DNA of 64,000 nt from Azotosporobacter soli (GTDB taxonomy: Bacteria > Bacillota > Negativicutes > SG130): NCBI RefSeq assembly GCF_030542965.1, contig NZ_JAUAOA010000018.1:1-64000 (forward strand). The letters are read 5' to 3'. Position 1 is the stretch's first letter, and each line of letters begins with the position of its first letter. Positions 35,285-43,637 of this stretch are shown here, in pieces. The translations under genes were made by a program, and so were the position numbers. The notes under the pieces were generated by a model that worked only from the letters and a program-made list of their open reading frames with translations, made no database searches and had not been told where the DNA came from.

Positions 35285-35328
35285 TGTCTTGTCAGCGCGG
35301 CGGAATAAGTCTATAATATGACAAGATA
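35285..35328 (+). promoter_or_regulatory. nadA promoter bracketed by an inverted repeat (putative NadR operator)
   Basis: The promoter is TTGTCA (35289-35294), 17 bases, TATAAT (35312-35317). The -35 lies in TGTCTTGTCA, and its inverted partner TGACAAGATA lies at 35319-35328 over the likely start site. The two half-sites are 34 bases apart, start to start. This arrangement fits repression of nadABC by the upstream 3H-domain regulator. Confidence 0.7.
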
Positions 35329-35366
35329 GGTGTAAAGACAGCTTGAGAATAGAGGCGAAGAAAAGA

Positions 35367-36275
35367 ATGAACCAAGAGATGCAAAAAGAAATTGAGCTCT
35401 GGAAGAAAAAACGCCGTGCGGTGATTTTCGCTCATTACTATCAGCGGCCGGAAATTCAGGCTGTGGCGGATCTGGTAGGCGATTCGCTGGAACTAGCGCG
35501 CGCCGCGGCAGAAACCGATGCAGACGTAATCGTACTCTGCGGCGTTCATTTTATGGCGGAAAGCGCTGCGTTGCTTGCATCCGAGAAGCAAGTGCTGCTG
35601 CCGGAGGCGGGCGCAGGCTGTCCGATGGCGGATATGGTGACGGAAAAAGCGCTGGCCGAATGGAAAGAAAAAAATCCAAAGGCGGTTATTGTAGCCTATG
35701 TTAACACGTCGGCTGCCGTCAAGGCGCTTAGCGATATTTGCTGTACCTCGGCGAATGCCGTCAAAGTAGTGGCTTCGCTGCCGGACGAACAAGAGGTTCT
35801 GTTTTTGCCGGATCGCAATCTCGGCGGCTATGTCATACGCCAGACAGGAAGAGAGATGGAACTTTGGCCGGGTTGGTGCAACACGCATGAATGGGTGACG
35901 CAGGAGGATGTGTTAGCGGCAAAAAAAGCGCATCCTGGCGCTCTTGTGCTGGTTCATCCGGAATGTTGCGCCGCGGTCGCTAATTTGGCCGACCATATTG
36001 CGAGCACAGCCGGAATGGTGCGTTTTGCCGCGGCGAGTGCAGCGACGGAATTTATCGTCGTTACGGAGTCGGGTATTTTAGAGCGGTTTAGTAAAACCTG
36101 TCCGGAGAAATCATTTTATCTGGCGACGCCCAAACTGGTCTGTCCGAATATGAAGCTGACGCGTTTGTCGTCGGTACTGCGTGCGCTCGAAACCATGAGT
36201 CCGGTCATTCGCGTTTCGGAAGACCTGCGTGCACCAGCGCTGACAAGTTTAACCAGGATGTTGAAACTGGGGTGA
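35367..36275 (+). CDS. nadA: Quinolinate synthase A
   Basis: The 302-residue enzyme condenses iminoaspartate with dihydroxyacetone phosphate to quinolinate using a [4Fe-4S] cluster. Hallmarks are VIFAHYYQRPEIQAVADLVGDSLELA, CGVHFMAESAALL, the cluster Cys candidates in LPEAGAGCPMADMV and LVHPECCAAV, and a third Cys near KLVCPNMKLT. ATG 35367 matches the usual start of the family; a TTG at 35343 would extend it by 8 residues. It is the first gene of nadA-nadB-nadC-niaP, with six bases before nadB. Confidence 0.95.
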   Translation: MNQEMQKEIELWKKKRRAVIFAHYYQRPEIQAVADLVGDSLELARAAAETDADVIVLCGVHFMAESAALLASEKQVLLPEAGAGCPMADMVTEKALAEWKEKNPKAVIVAYVNTSAAVKALSDICCTSANAVKVVASLPDEQEVLFLPDRNLGGYVIRQTGREMELWPGWCNTHEWVTQEDVLAAKKAHPGALVLVHPECCAAVANLADHIASTAGMVRFAAASAATEFIVVTESGILERFSKTCPEKSFYLATPKLVCPNMKLTRLSSVLRALETMSPVIRVSEDLRAPALTSLTRMLKLG

Positions 36276-36281
36276 GCGGAT

Positions 36282-37883
36282 ATGGAGCGACGCTATTTGC
36301 GGAATTTCGATTTGCGGCAAATCGAGCAGGAAGAAACGATGTGCCTAATCATCGGTGGCGGCATCGCCGGGCTTTGGGCGGCGTTGGAACTTGCTCGCGC
36401 CGGAACGCAGGTTACCGTAGTCGTTAAAGGCGGCGGCAAGGACAGCAACAGTTATCATGCCCAAGGCGGCATTGCCGCTGCCGTCGGTGAGGATGATTCG
36501 GCGGCGCTTCATGCGGCCGATACGCTGATAGCCGGGAGCGGTCTGTGCGATCCGGCGGCGGTCCGCCTGGTGACGCAAGAAGGGGCGGCGGCCATTCGCG
36601 CTTTGTCTGCTGCGGGCGTTTGCTTTGATACGGCAGACGGCAGCTGGCAACGCGGTCGCGAAGGCGGGCATAACCGCCGCCGCGTCTTGCATGTCGACGG
36701 CGATGCGACAGGGGCGGGCATCATCCGGCAACTATGGCGTCTGGCGGAGGAACACCCGAATATTAACGTTGTGACGTCCTGCATCGCGGTGGATTTGCTG
36801 CGTGAAGGCGGACGCTGTTGCGGCGCGCTGCTGCAAAGGGACGGAGCGGGTTCCTTTTCGGCGGTTTGTGCGGCCAACACGATTTTAGCGACCGGCGGCG
36901 TGGGGCGTCTCTACCGTAATACCAGCAATCCGGAAGGTGCGACCGGAGACGGGGTTGCGATGGCTTACCGGGCCGGAGTTCAGTTGACGGACTTGGAGTT
37001 TGTCCAGTTTCATCCGACGGTGCTGGCCTCGCCGCATGCGCCTTCTTTTTTGATCTCGGAGGCGGTACGCGGCGAAGGGGCGCGGCTCGTGAACGGCGCA
37101 GGGCAGTATTTTATGACGGGCGTTCATCCGTTGGCGGAACTTGCGCCGCGTGATGTGGTTGCGCGGGAGATGCATCGCCAGCGTTTTGTATTAAAAGAAA
37201 GCGTCTTCTTAGATGCGACGCGTCTGACCAATTGCCAGGAACGATTTCCGGGCATTTATCAGACCTGCAAGCAATGGGGCTTTGACATGAAGCGCGACTT
37301 GCTGCCGGTAGCACCGGCGGCGCATTATTGGATGGGCGGCATTCGAACCGATCTGATGGGGCGCACCAGTCTTCCCGGCCTCTATGCCTGCGGCGAAGTG
37401 GCCTGCAGCGGATTGCACGGCGCGAACCGTTTGGCCAGCAATTCACTGCTGGAAGGCATTGTGCTCGGCGGACGGGCAGCGGCTGCAATTGGACGGGAAC
37501 GGCAGCTTCAGCAGATAAAACTTACGACCTCGTCCCAGGAAGCGTTAACGTCGTTGAGCGACGGAGATTGGCGGCAACAAATCAGTGCTTGCATGGAAGA
37601 ACATGTCGGCGTGGCGCGCAGCGCTGCGTCGCTACGAAAAGGCGTGCAGTTTCTTACGCAAACCGCGCAGGCGCTGCGCAATGTTAGCGCGGACACGGCG
37701 CAGGCCGTCGAAGCTTGCAATATGCTGACGGTGGGACGGCTGATCGCGCTGGCGGCGCTCTGGCGGCAAGAAACGAGGGGCGGGCATTGCCGGACGGATT
37801 ATACGCAAACGAACGGGAAACCCTATCATGCGGCGCTTTATTGGCGCAGAGGAGGCGGGCGAAGATGGAGACAGGGAAATTGA
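36282..37883 (+). CDS. nadB: L-aspartate oxidase
   Basis: The 533-residue flavoprotein oxidises L-aspartate to iminoaspartate, the substrate of NadA. The FAD-binding motif is IIGGGIAGLWAALELA, followed by SNSYHAQGGIAAAVGEDD, RREGGHNRRRVLHVDGDATG-like residues, FHPT, and the C-terminal LPGLYACGEVACSGLHGANRLASNSLLEG typical of the fumarate reductase/NadB superfamily. Its 3' end overlaps nadC by 19 bases. Confidence 0.96.
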   Translation: MERRYLRNFDLRQIEQEETMCLIIGGGIAGLWAALELARAGTQVTVVVKGGGKDSNSYHAQGGIAAAVGEDDSAALHAADTLIAGSGLCDPAAVRLVTQEGAAAIRALSAAGVCFDTADGSWQRGREGGHNRRRVLHVDGDATGAGIIRQLWRLAEEHPNINVVTSCIAVDLLREGGRCCGALLQRDGAGSFSAVCAANTILATGGVGRLYRNTSNPEGATGDGVAMAYRAGVQLTDLEFVQFHPTVLASPHAPSFLISEAVRGEGARLVNGAGQYFMTGVHPLAELAPRDVVAREMHRQRFVLKESVFLDATRLTNCQERFPGIYQTCKQWGFDMKRDLLPVAPAAHYWMGGIRTDLMGRTSLPGLYACGEVACSGLHGANRLASNSLLEGIVLGGRAAAAIGRERQLQQIKLTTSSQEALTSLSDGDWRQQISACMEEHVGVARSAASLRKGVQFLTQTAQALRNVSADTAQAVEACNMLTVGRLIALAALWRQETRGGHCRTDYTQTNGKPYHAALYWRRGGGRRWRQGN

Positions 37884-38713
37884 AAAGCATGTTGAACGCA
37901 TGGCTGGAAGAAGACATCGGACACGGCGATCTGACGAGCGAAAGCATTGTCCCGGTCAGTTTGCGAAGCAGCGGCGTCATTCATGCCAAAGCGGCGGGCG
38001 TGATCGCGGGACTGGATTTGGCGGCGGAAGTGTTTCGTCTGCTCGATCCGGAAATTGATTTTCGCTCTCGGGTCAAGGACGGCGACGCAGTCGCTGCAGG
38101 AACTGTTTTGGCGGAAGTTTACGGTTCGGCGCGGGCTCTGCTGAGCGGCGAGAGGCTGGCGCTCAATCTGCTGCAGCATCTTAGCGGCATCGCGACAAAG
38201 ACAGCCGCCTGGCAAAAAGAATTAGCGGGAACGCAGACCAAATTGACGGATACGCGTAAGACGCTGCCCGGTTTGCGGCAACTGCAAAAATACGCTGTGC
38301 GGGTCGGCGGCGGTTCCAATCACCGTTTCGGTTTATATGACGGCGTATTGATTAAAGACAATCACATCAAACTGGCCGGAGGAATTGCAGAGGCTATCCA
38401 AGCGGCGCGTGAGCGTGCGCCGCATACGATTAAGATCGAGGTGGAGGTTGAAACGCTGGATGGCGTCGAAGAAGCGCTGGCAGCGGGAGCCGATATCATC
38501 ATGCTGGATAACATGGAAATCGAAACAATGCGGCAAGCGGTTGCCCTCAATCGTGGGCGCGTGCTGCTCGAAGCATCTGGCGGCATTGACGGCAAAAAAC
38601 TTGCGCAGGTAGCGGCGACGGGCGTCGATCTGATTTCAGCCGGCGCTTTGACGCATTCTGTGACCGGACTCGACATCAGTCTCGATATCGGCGAAGCGAA
38701 AGGGGGACGCTAA
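37865..38713 (+). CDS. nadC: Nicotinate-nucleotide pyrophosphorylase (carboxylating)
   Basis: The 282-residue enzyme converts quinolinate and PRPP to nicotinate mononucleotide. Conserved segments include WLEEDIGHGDLTSESIV, GERLALNLLQHLSGIAT, TDTRKTLPGLRQLQKYAVRVGGGSNHRFGLYDGVLIKDNH and LLEASGGIDGKKL. ATG 37865 has GGAGG nine bases upstream and begins inside nadB; longer in-frame extensions run through nadB and are rejected. Confidence 0.96.
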   Translation: METGKLKSMLNAWLEEDIGHGDLTSESIVPVSLRSSGVIHAKAAGVIAGLDLAAEVFRLLDPEIDFRSRVKDGDAVAAGTVLAEVYGSARALLSGERLALNLLQHLSGIATKTAAWQKELAGTQTKLTDTRKTLPGLRQLQKYAVRVGGGSNHRFGLYDGVLIKDNHIKLAGGIAEAIQAARERAPHTIKIEVEVETLDGVEEALAAGADIIMLDNMEIETMRQAVALNRGRVLLEASGGIDGKKLAQVAATGVDLISAGALTHSVTGLDISLDIGEAKGGR

Positions 38714-38747
38714 AGAGATGGCGTTAGTAAAAGAAAGGAGAGCGACG

Positions 38748-40070
38748 ATGGATATTCTTAGTCGGATGGAGAGAATTCCGCTTGGACGCTTTCATTATCG
38801 ATTATTGGCTTTTACCGGTTTCGGCTGGATGTTTGATGCGATGGACACCGGCATTATCGCCTTCGTCTTGCCGACGCTGGCGAAAGCGTGGGGCTTGAGC
38901 AGCGCGCAGATGGGCTATATCGGCAGCGCCGGACTGATCGGCATGGCGCTCGGCGCAGTATTGGCCGGTACGGCGGCTGACCGGATCGGGCGGAGGAATC
39001 TCTTCGCTGCGACGCTGGTGCTTTACAGCATCGCCACCGGACTTTGCGGTCTGGCCTGGAACTTCGAATCGTTGCTCGCGTTTCGTTTTCTCGTCGGCTT
39101 TGGACTTGGCGGACAATTGCCGGTTGCCGTCACGCTGATGACCGAATACTCGCCGCCCGATAAACGCGGCCGTTTCATCGTCCTGCTGGAAAGTTTCTGG
39201 GGGCTTGGCTGGCTGGCGGCGGCGCTCGTCGCTTATCTGGTGATTCCTCACTACGGCTGGCAGGCGGCGTTTCTGATCGGCTCCTTGCCTGCGCTGTATG
39301 TGTTTCAGGTATGGCGCGGCGTACCGGAATCGGTACGCTATCTGGTGGATAAAGGACGTGTGCAGGAAGCACATCATTTGGTTTGCCAGTTGGAACAGGC
39401 GGCTGGTCTTGCCGTTGTGGAGGAGGCCGTGCTGCCGCCGAAACAGGAACAGACGCGTGCGGCGTTCAGCGATATTTGGGGACGCGCCTTTATCCGGCGC
39501 ACATTGATGCTTTGGCTGCTTTGGTTTGGCATCGTATACTCCTATTATGGGATTTTTACCTGGCTGCCTTCGCTGTTGGTCGGACAAGGTTACACGGTGC
39601 TGAAAAGTTTTGAGGCCGTTTTATGGATGACGCTCGCGCAGCTGCCCGGCTATTTTGCCGCCGCCTACTTGGTCGACAAGATAGGCCGCAAACTGACGCT
39701 GTCCGGATTTTTGACCGGTTGTGCGCTTTGCGCGTATTTCTTCGGTCAGGGCGGCAGCGAAACGATGCTCCTGGTTTGGGGCAGCCTGATGTCCTTTTTT
39801 AATCTCGGTGCGTGGGGCGTCGTTTATACCTACACGCCGGAATTGTATCCGACGCGCATCCGGGCGCTTGGTTCCGGCTGGGCCGCGGCAGTCGGGCGGA
39901 TCGGCGGCATTCTGGCGCCGACGGTGGTCGGCTATATGATTGCCGGACAAGGCGGGTTTGAAAAAATATTTGCGATGTTCACAGCCGTGATGCTGGGCGT
40001 CGCGCTGATCGTGCTGCTGCTCGGCGAAGAGACAAAAGGACGGACGCTGAGCGAGATCAACAAAGGATAA
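38748..40070 (+). CDS. MFS transporter, probable nicotinate/nicotinamide permease (NiaP-like)
   Basis: The 440-residue protein has about twelve membrane segments. It begins MERIPLGRFHYRLLAFTGFGWMFDAMDTGIIAFVLPTLA, closely resembling NiaP (YceI) and related aromatic-acid carriers. The sugar-porter-type motif DRIGRRN follows helix 2. Its place directly after nadC in a presumed NadR-controlled operon supports uptake of nicotinate as a salvage route. ATG 38748 has AAAGGAG seven bases upstream; an ATG at 38718 would add ten residues. Confidence 0.85.
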   Translation: MDILSRMERIPLGRFHYRLLAFTGFGWMFDAMDTGIIAFVLPTLAKAWGLSSAQMGYIGSAGLIGMALGAVLAGTAADRIGRRNLFAATLVLYSIATGLCGLAWNFESLLAFRFLVGFGLGGQLPVAVTLMTEYSPPDKRGRFIVLLESFWGLGWLAAALVAYLVIPHYGWQAAFLIGSLPALYVFQVWRGVPESVRYLVDKGRVQEAHHLVCQLEQAAGLAVVEEAVLPPKQEQTRAAFSDIWGRAFIRRTLMLWLLWFGIVYSYYGIFTWLPSLLVGQGYTVLKSFEAVLWMTLAQLPGYFAAAYLVDKIGRKLTLSGFLTGCALCAYFFGQGGSETMLLVWGSLMSFFNLGAWGVVYTYTPELYPTRIRALGSGWAAAVGRIGGILAPTVVGYMIAGQGGFEKIFAMFTAVMLGVALIVLLLGEETKGRTLSEINKG

Positions 40071-40096
40071 AGAACCGGCTGCGTCCGCTTCTTTGA

Positions 40097-40283
40097 GACT
40101 GTTGAAAAAACGAAATCAAATGGGACGTTTTTACACGAAGAGCCGAAGAAGGGAAGATGGGAAGATTTTATTATTCTTCATTTCTTCCTACCGGGCCGAT
40201 AGGATCGGCCCGCTTCGCTTCTTCGTGTTATTGTTTCTTTTTGTCCTGCTCTTCTTTTGTGTCCATTCTATTTTTCAATGGTC
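40097..40283. repeat. Dispersed structured intergenic repeat, copy 2
   Basis: This stretch is homologous to 12041-12220. It shares an identical hairpin GGGCCGAT-AGG-ATCGGCCC, the block CGCTTCGCTTCTTCGTGTTA and the closing arm TTTTTACACGAAGAG. The ends GACTGTTGAAAAA and TTTTTCAATGGTC are near-perfect inverted repeats, as in a small transposon-derived element. It lies between the niaP stop and the promoter of the two-component system. Confidence 0.85.
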
Positions 40284-40308
40284 TAACCGGCTGCGGCCGG
40301 TTCTTTCT

Positions 40309-40337
40309 TTATCTGCGGCGAAGCTCCATGCTATAAT
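40309..40337 (+). promoter_or_regulatory. Promoter of the two-component operon
   Basis: TTATCT, 17 bases and TATAAT lie 29 bases upstream of the response-regulator ATG. Confidence 0.6.
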
Positions 40338-40365
40338 CAAAGCAGGAAACGGAGGTGGGACGACG

Positions 40366-41070
40366 ATGGAGCGTTTGCTTGCATTACTGGTGGATGATGA
40401 CGTTAAGATCACGACGCTATTGTCCAGCTATTTTGAAAAAGAAGGCTTTTCTGTTCTGGTGGCGCATGACGGCCCGGGTGCGCTGGCGGAACTTGAGGCG
40501 AAACGGCCTGATATCATGGTGCTCGACCTGATGCTGCCCGGCATGGACGGGTGGGAAGTCTGCCGCCAGGCGCGACGAATCGGCGATGTGCCGATCATCA
40601 TGCTGACGGCCAGGGACGACGAAGTGGATCGTCTGGTCGGGCTCGAGATGGGAGCGGACGACTATGTGACAAAACCGTTCAGTCCGCGCGAAGTCGTTGT
40701 GCGCGCCAAGGTGATCCTGCGCCGCACCCAGGGGAAGGCGGCGGAGAAGGAAAAAGAGAACAGCGTGCGCGTCAACGGATTGACGCTGGATCGCGATGCT
40801 TTCCGCGCCTGGTATGCAGAGAGCGAGCTCGAACTAACGCCGACCGAATTTCGCATCTTGGATCTCTTGGCATCGAGTCCCGGCCGCGTCTATAGCCGGA
40901 TGCAAATTGTCGAACAGGTGCAGGGGTATGCGTTTGAAGGCTATGAACGGACGATTGACGCACATATCAAAAACCTGCGACGCAAATTGGCCGAACACAG
41001 CGGCGAACTGCAATTGATCCAAACCGTGTACGGCGTCGGTTACAAACTGGCCGGTGAAAACCATGCGTAG
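40366..41070 (+). CDS. OmpR/PhoB-family response regulator
   Basis: The 234-residue protein has a receiver domain (about residues 5-118) with the acidic pocket VDDD, phospho-acceptor Asp54 in [13 protein letters not shown] and switch Lys in [10 protein letters not shown] winged-helix DNA-binding domain at about residues 135-230 ([43 protein letters not shown]) follows. ATG 40366 follows GGAGGTGGGACGACG. An in-frame extension back to 40093 runs through the intergenic repeat and promoter and is rejected. It overlaps the histidine-kinase gene by eight bases. Confidence 0.95.
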   Translation: MERLLALLVDDDVKITTLLSSYFEKEGFSVLVAHDGPGALAELEAKRPDIMVLDLMLPGMDGWEVCRQARRIGDVPIIMLTARDDEVDRLVGLEMGADDYVTKPFSPREVVVRAKVILRRTQGKAAEKEKENSVRVNGLTLDRDAFRAWYAESELELTPTEFRILDLLASSPGRVYSRMQIVEQVQGYAFEGYERTIDAHIKNLRRKLAEHSGELQLIQTVYGVGYKLAGENHA

Positions 41071-42250
41071 CATTTTGCACCGGATTGCCGGATTAATGTT
41101 CCTATCGATTGTTGCGACCGTGCTGCTCTTGGTCTATCTGGCGAACTATCAGATGGATCGCCAGTTCGGCGAATACCTTACCGTTCAACACGGACACATG
41201 CAGGAACGCATGGGCGGCGGTATGATGCTGGGACAAGGACAAGGACAAGGACAAGGACAAGGACAAGGACAAGGACAAGGACAAGGACGGCGCTTACCCG
41301 AACTGATCGGAGCGGCAGAGCAAAACTTCATGGAATCCTATCACCGCTCGCTGCTTTGGGTCGGAGCGGCTATATTAGTGATCGGCTTGGTCGGCAGTTA
41401 CTTTGTCGCACGCAGCATCACCGTGCCGCTGCGCAGACTGAGCCGCGCGGTCGATGCGGTGGGGCAGGGACGCTACGGCGAACTGGTCAAAATACAAAGC
41501 GAGGATGAGGTCGGCCACTTGGGTGCGGCGTTCAATACGATGTCGCACAGCCTGGCCGACAACCAGAGACTCAGACGGCGGCTGCTTGCCGACATCGCGC
41601 ATGAACTGCGCACGCCGCTGACGATCATTCAAGGCAATCTTGAAGGCATGCTCGAAGGCGTCATTGCACGCGACGACGCCCAATTGGCGTCGCTGCATGA
41701 AGAAGCGGCGCAGCTCGGTCGCCTGATCACCGATCTGCGCGATCTGTCGCTGGCCGAAGCCGGACAGTTGACGCTCGACATACAGCCGATCCGTATCGAA
41801 GCGCTGCTTGGCCGGGCCGTCGGTATGCTTGCGCCGCTGGCCGAAGAAAAAAGCATCACTCTGCTCGAACGATACGAAGATAACCTGCCGCTGATCCGCG
41901 GCGACGCCGGACGCTTAAACCAAGTCTTGTATAATTTGCTGACCAATGCGCTGCGCTATTCGCCGTACGGCGCGTCGGTCGTCGTCAGCGCGGCGCTTAT
42001 CACCAAACCGCAGGCGCGCTGGCTGGAAATTGCGGTCAGCGATCAAGGGCCGGGCGTTGCGCCAAGCGATCAACCGTACATCTTTGAACATTTTTACCGC
42101 GCAGATAAAGCGCGCGATAGAGAAAGCGGCGGTTCGGGACTCGGACTGGCAATCGCCCGCCGTCTGGTCGAAGGGCATGGCGGCTCGATCGGCGTCGAGA
42201 GCGAAGTGGGGCAGGGCAGCCGTTTCTGGCTGCGTCTGCCGGTTGCGTAA
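41063..42250 (+). CDS. HAMP-domain sensor histidine kinase with a (Gly-Gln)9 repeat
   Basis: The 395-residue kinase has membrane segments at about residues 10-28 and 95-115, an extracytoplasmic loop of about 65 residues and a HAMP domain ([24 protein letters not shown]). A HisKA box ([19 protein letters not shown]) and a HATPase domain ([48 protein letters not shown]) follow. The extracytoplasmic loop is Met/Gly/Gln-rich and carries nine GQ dipeptides, an unusual low-complexity sensor. ATG 41063 has GGTGA five bases upstream; GTG 41054 is an alternative. Confidence 0.93.
   Translation: MRSILHRIAGLMFLSIVATVLLLVYLANYQMDRQFGEYLTVQHGHMQERMGGGMMLGQGQGQGQGQGQGQGQGQGRRLPELIGAAEQNFMESYHRSLLWVGAAILVIGLVGSYFVARSITVPLRRLSRAVDAVGQGRYGELVKIQSEDEVGHLGAAFNTMSHSLADNQRLRRRLLADIAHELRTPLTIIQGNLEGMLEGVIARDDAQLASLHEEAAQLGRLITDLRDLSLAEAGQLTLDIQPIRIEALLGRAVGMLAPLAEEKSITLLERYEDNLPLIRGDAGRLNQVLYNLLTNALRYSPYGASVVVSAALITKPQARWLEIAVSDQGPGVAPSDQPYIFEHFYRADKARDRESGGSGLGLAIARRLVEGHGGSIGVESEVGQGSRFWLRLPVA
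41231..41284 (+). repeat. Hexanucleotide tandem repeat (GGACAA)9 inside the kinase gene
   Basis: Nine perfect copies of GGACAA, followed by a degenerate GGACGG, encode Gly-Gln dipeptides in the extracytoplasmic sensor loop. The six-base unit keeps the frame whatever the copy number. Confidence 0.98.
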
Positions 42251-42256
42251 TAAAGC

Positions 42257-42307
42257 GAAAACCGTTTCTGTTTATGCCAAACTACGCATAAACAGAAACG
42301 GTTTTTT
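42257..42307 (+). terminator. Intrinsic terminator after the two-component operon
   Basis: AAAACCGTTTCTGTTTATG pairs perfectly with CATAAACAGAAACGGTTTT around a short loop, followed by more T. Confidence 0.93.
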
Positions 42308-42352
42308 ATGATGAAACAGGAACTCGATTCTGCCGGAAAAATTCTTATTTCC

Positions 42353-42384
42353 TTCATACTCCATTCATACTCTTTCGCTATACT
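42353..42384 (+). promoter_or_regulatory. Promoter with direct repeats, likely response-regulator box
   Basis: Two exact copies of TTCATACTC (42353-42361, 42364-42372) are spaced 11 bases start to start. They overlap the -35 position of a TATACT -10 (42379-42384). OmpR-family regulators bind such phased direct repeats, and the adjacent two-component system is the obvious candidate. Confidence 0.65.
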
Positions 42385-42412
42385 TAAGACAAGCGAAAGG
42401 GAGGTGACAATC

Positions 42413-42658
42413 ATGATGATGGGATATGGCTTCGGCGGCCCGTGGGGCGTCGTAGGAATGGGAATCTCATTTATTGTTCACGGTTTGTTTCTCTTCCTCC
42501 TGATTTTGGCCGCGATCTGGCTCTTCCGTCAAGTGTTTCGCAAAGATGGCGACGGCGAAGCCACAGCGCTTGAAATTCTCAAACGGCGTTATGCCGGCGG
42601 CGAAATCGATCAGGCGGAATATGAACGAATGAAACTGGTCTTGCGTAATCCAGGATAA
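42413..42658 (+). CDS. SHOCT-domain small membrane protein
   Basis: The 81-residue protein has a Gly/Met-rich start (MMMGYGFGGPWGVVGMG), one membrane helix (about residues 17-40, SFIVHGLFLFLLILAAIWLF) and a C-terminal SHOCT motif (LEILKRRYAGGEIDQAEYERMKLVL). SHOCT proteins of this layout often follow two-component systems for metal or envelope stress; the molecular role is unknown. GGGAGGTGACAATC before the ATG is a strong ribosome binding site. It is the first gene after the putative regulator-box promoter. Confidence 0.85.
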   Translation: MMMGYGFGGPWGVVGMGISFIVHGLFLFLLILAAIWLFRQVFRKDGDGEATALEILKRRYAGGEIDQAEYERMKLVLRNPG

Positions 42659-42746
42659 CAGAAGTTCTTCAAAAAACATTCATCGGTTATTCACAATTGG
42701 AAGTTACTATTAGAAATATAAAGCGAAAAAACAGGAGGAAATGAAA

Positions 42747-43178
42747 ATGAAAAAAGCATTCGTAATGGTATTGGCAGTGGCAATCTTAGCGCTGGGCAGC
42801 GTGATGGCGTTCGCGGCGACGCCGAATCCAATGCCGGCGGCTTGTCCCGGGCAGCAGCAAATGGTTGACCGCCTGGTGCAGGATAACGTTCTGAGCGCGG
42901 AAAAGGCAAATCAATTCGTCACGTACATGCAAGCCAACTGCCCGATGCTAAAGGGTGAAAATAAAAATGGCGGCGACATGGCGCAGCTTCACAAAAACAT
43001 GATGGACAAAGTGGTGGCTGACGGCGTGCTGACCAGCGAAGAAGCAACGAAAGTAAATGAATACATGACCAAGAATTGCCCGATGATGAATGGCCATCAC
43101 GGCAAAGGTCACATGATGATGGGCGGCGGCCAACGCGGCGGCTGCATGATGAACCAAACCAGCCAAACGAACCAATAA
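42747..43178 (+). CDS. Exported Met/His-rich DUF2680-like protein
   Basis: The 143-residue protein has a cleavable signal peptide (KKAFVMVLAVAILALGSVMAFA-A). Two related helical repeats follow (MVDRLVQDNVLSAEKANQFVTYMQANCPM and MMDKVVADGVLTSEEATKVNEYMTKNCPM), resembling DUF2680. The tail is rich in metal-binding residues (HHGKGHMMMGGGQRGGCMM). The repeat and tail suggest an extracytoplasmic metal-binding or metal-sensing accessory, perhaps for copper; this is inference. ATG 42747 is preferred (AGGAGG eight bases upstream) over ATG 42741, which would overlap the Shine-Dalgarno spacing. Confidence 0.8.
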   Translation: MKKAFVMVLAVAILALGSVMAFAATPNPMPAACPGQQQMVDRLVQDNVLSAEKANQFVTYMQANCPMLKGENKNGGDMAQLHKNMMDKVVADGVLTSEEATKVNEYMTKNCPMMNGHHGKGHMMMGGGQRGGCMMNQTSQTNQ

Positions 43179-43187
43179 CAGGCTCTT

Positions 43188-43226
43188 AAAAGCGCTTGTC
43201 AGGAATTTGCCTGGCAAGCGCTTTTA
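43188..43226 (+). terminator. Intrinsic terminator
   Basis: AAAAGCGCTTG pairs with CAAGCGCTTTT, with CAGG/CCTG inside, followed by TTATTAT. Confidence 0.88.
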
Positions 43227-43280
43227 TTATGTAATATAATAGCGGTAGAGTCGGTCGGTGCAAGAGGAGGCGGTAAAAAG

Positions 43281-43496
43281 GTGTTAATGTGGATGATCAT
43301 CATCCTGGCGGCGGGATATTTATACTATACGCGCAAACAGGCAAAAGAGAGAGCGGCGCAGATGAAACGGAAGCCGACGGAAGATTACATTGAAGCCGAA
43401 GCCAAAGTCGTCGTTGAAATTCCTTGCTCCCAATGCGGCAAACTGGTCGAAGACGATTTTCGCCACTGCCCGTATTGCGGGCAAAAGATCAAATAA
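43281..43496 (+). CDS. Small membrane-anchored zinc-ribbon protein
   Basis: The 71-residue protein has one N-terminal membrane helix (MWMIIILAAGYLYYTRKQ), a charged linker and a C-terminal zinc ribbon (CSQCGKLVEDDFRHCPYCGQ, two CxxC pairs). GTG 43281 follows GAGGAGGCGG; an ATG at 43287 is an alternative start. It is a single gene between a terminator and the tRNA-Arg promoter, with unknown function. Confidence 0.8.
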   Translation: MLMWMIIILAAGYLYYTRKQAKERAAQMKRKPTEDYIEAEAKVVVEIPCSQCGKLVEDDFRHCPYCGQKIK

Positions 43497-43510
43497 AGTA
43501 CGGAAAGCAT

Positions 43511-43539
43511 TAGACAGCTTAGCGATGTTATGTTATAAT
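43511..43539 (+). promoter_or_regulatory. tRNA-Arg promoter
   Basis: TAGACA, 17 bases and TATAAT lie 23 bases upstream of the tRNA. Confidence 0.75.
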
Positions 43540-43562
43540 GCTATTTGTGACTAATGCTTACT

Positions 43563-43637
43563 GCGCCTGTAGCTCAGTGGATAGAGCACCGGCCTCCGAA
43601 GCCGGGTGCGCAAGTTCGATTCTCGCCAGGCGCACCA
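43563..43637 (+). tRNA. tRNA-Arg(CCG), integration site of the island
   Basis: Acceptor GCGCCTG pairs with CAGGCGC, the anticodon loop CTCCGAA gives CCG, the T-arm has AGTTCGATTCT, and CCA is encoded. From the anticodon loop onward its sequence is duplicated at 46329, marking an attachment site. Confidence 0.96.

Noticed and set aside
35343-35366. A TTG start for nadA eight codons upstream
   Set aside because: It lies very close to the likely transcription start and the inverted repeat; the ATG at 35367 fits the usual protein start better, although the choice is not certain.
40093-40365. An N-terminal extension of the response regulator
   Set aside because: It would translate the dispersed repeat and the promoter; the receiver domain starts normally at the ATG at 40366 with a good ribosome binding site.
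41231-41284. The GGACAA array as a CRISPR or sequencing artefact
   Set aside because: There are no spacers; all units are in frame in a well-formed kinase gene, so a coding microsatellite is the simpler reading. An assembly collapse or expansion of copy number cannot be excluded.
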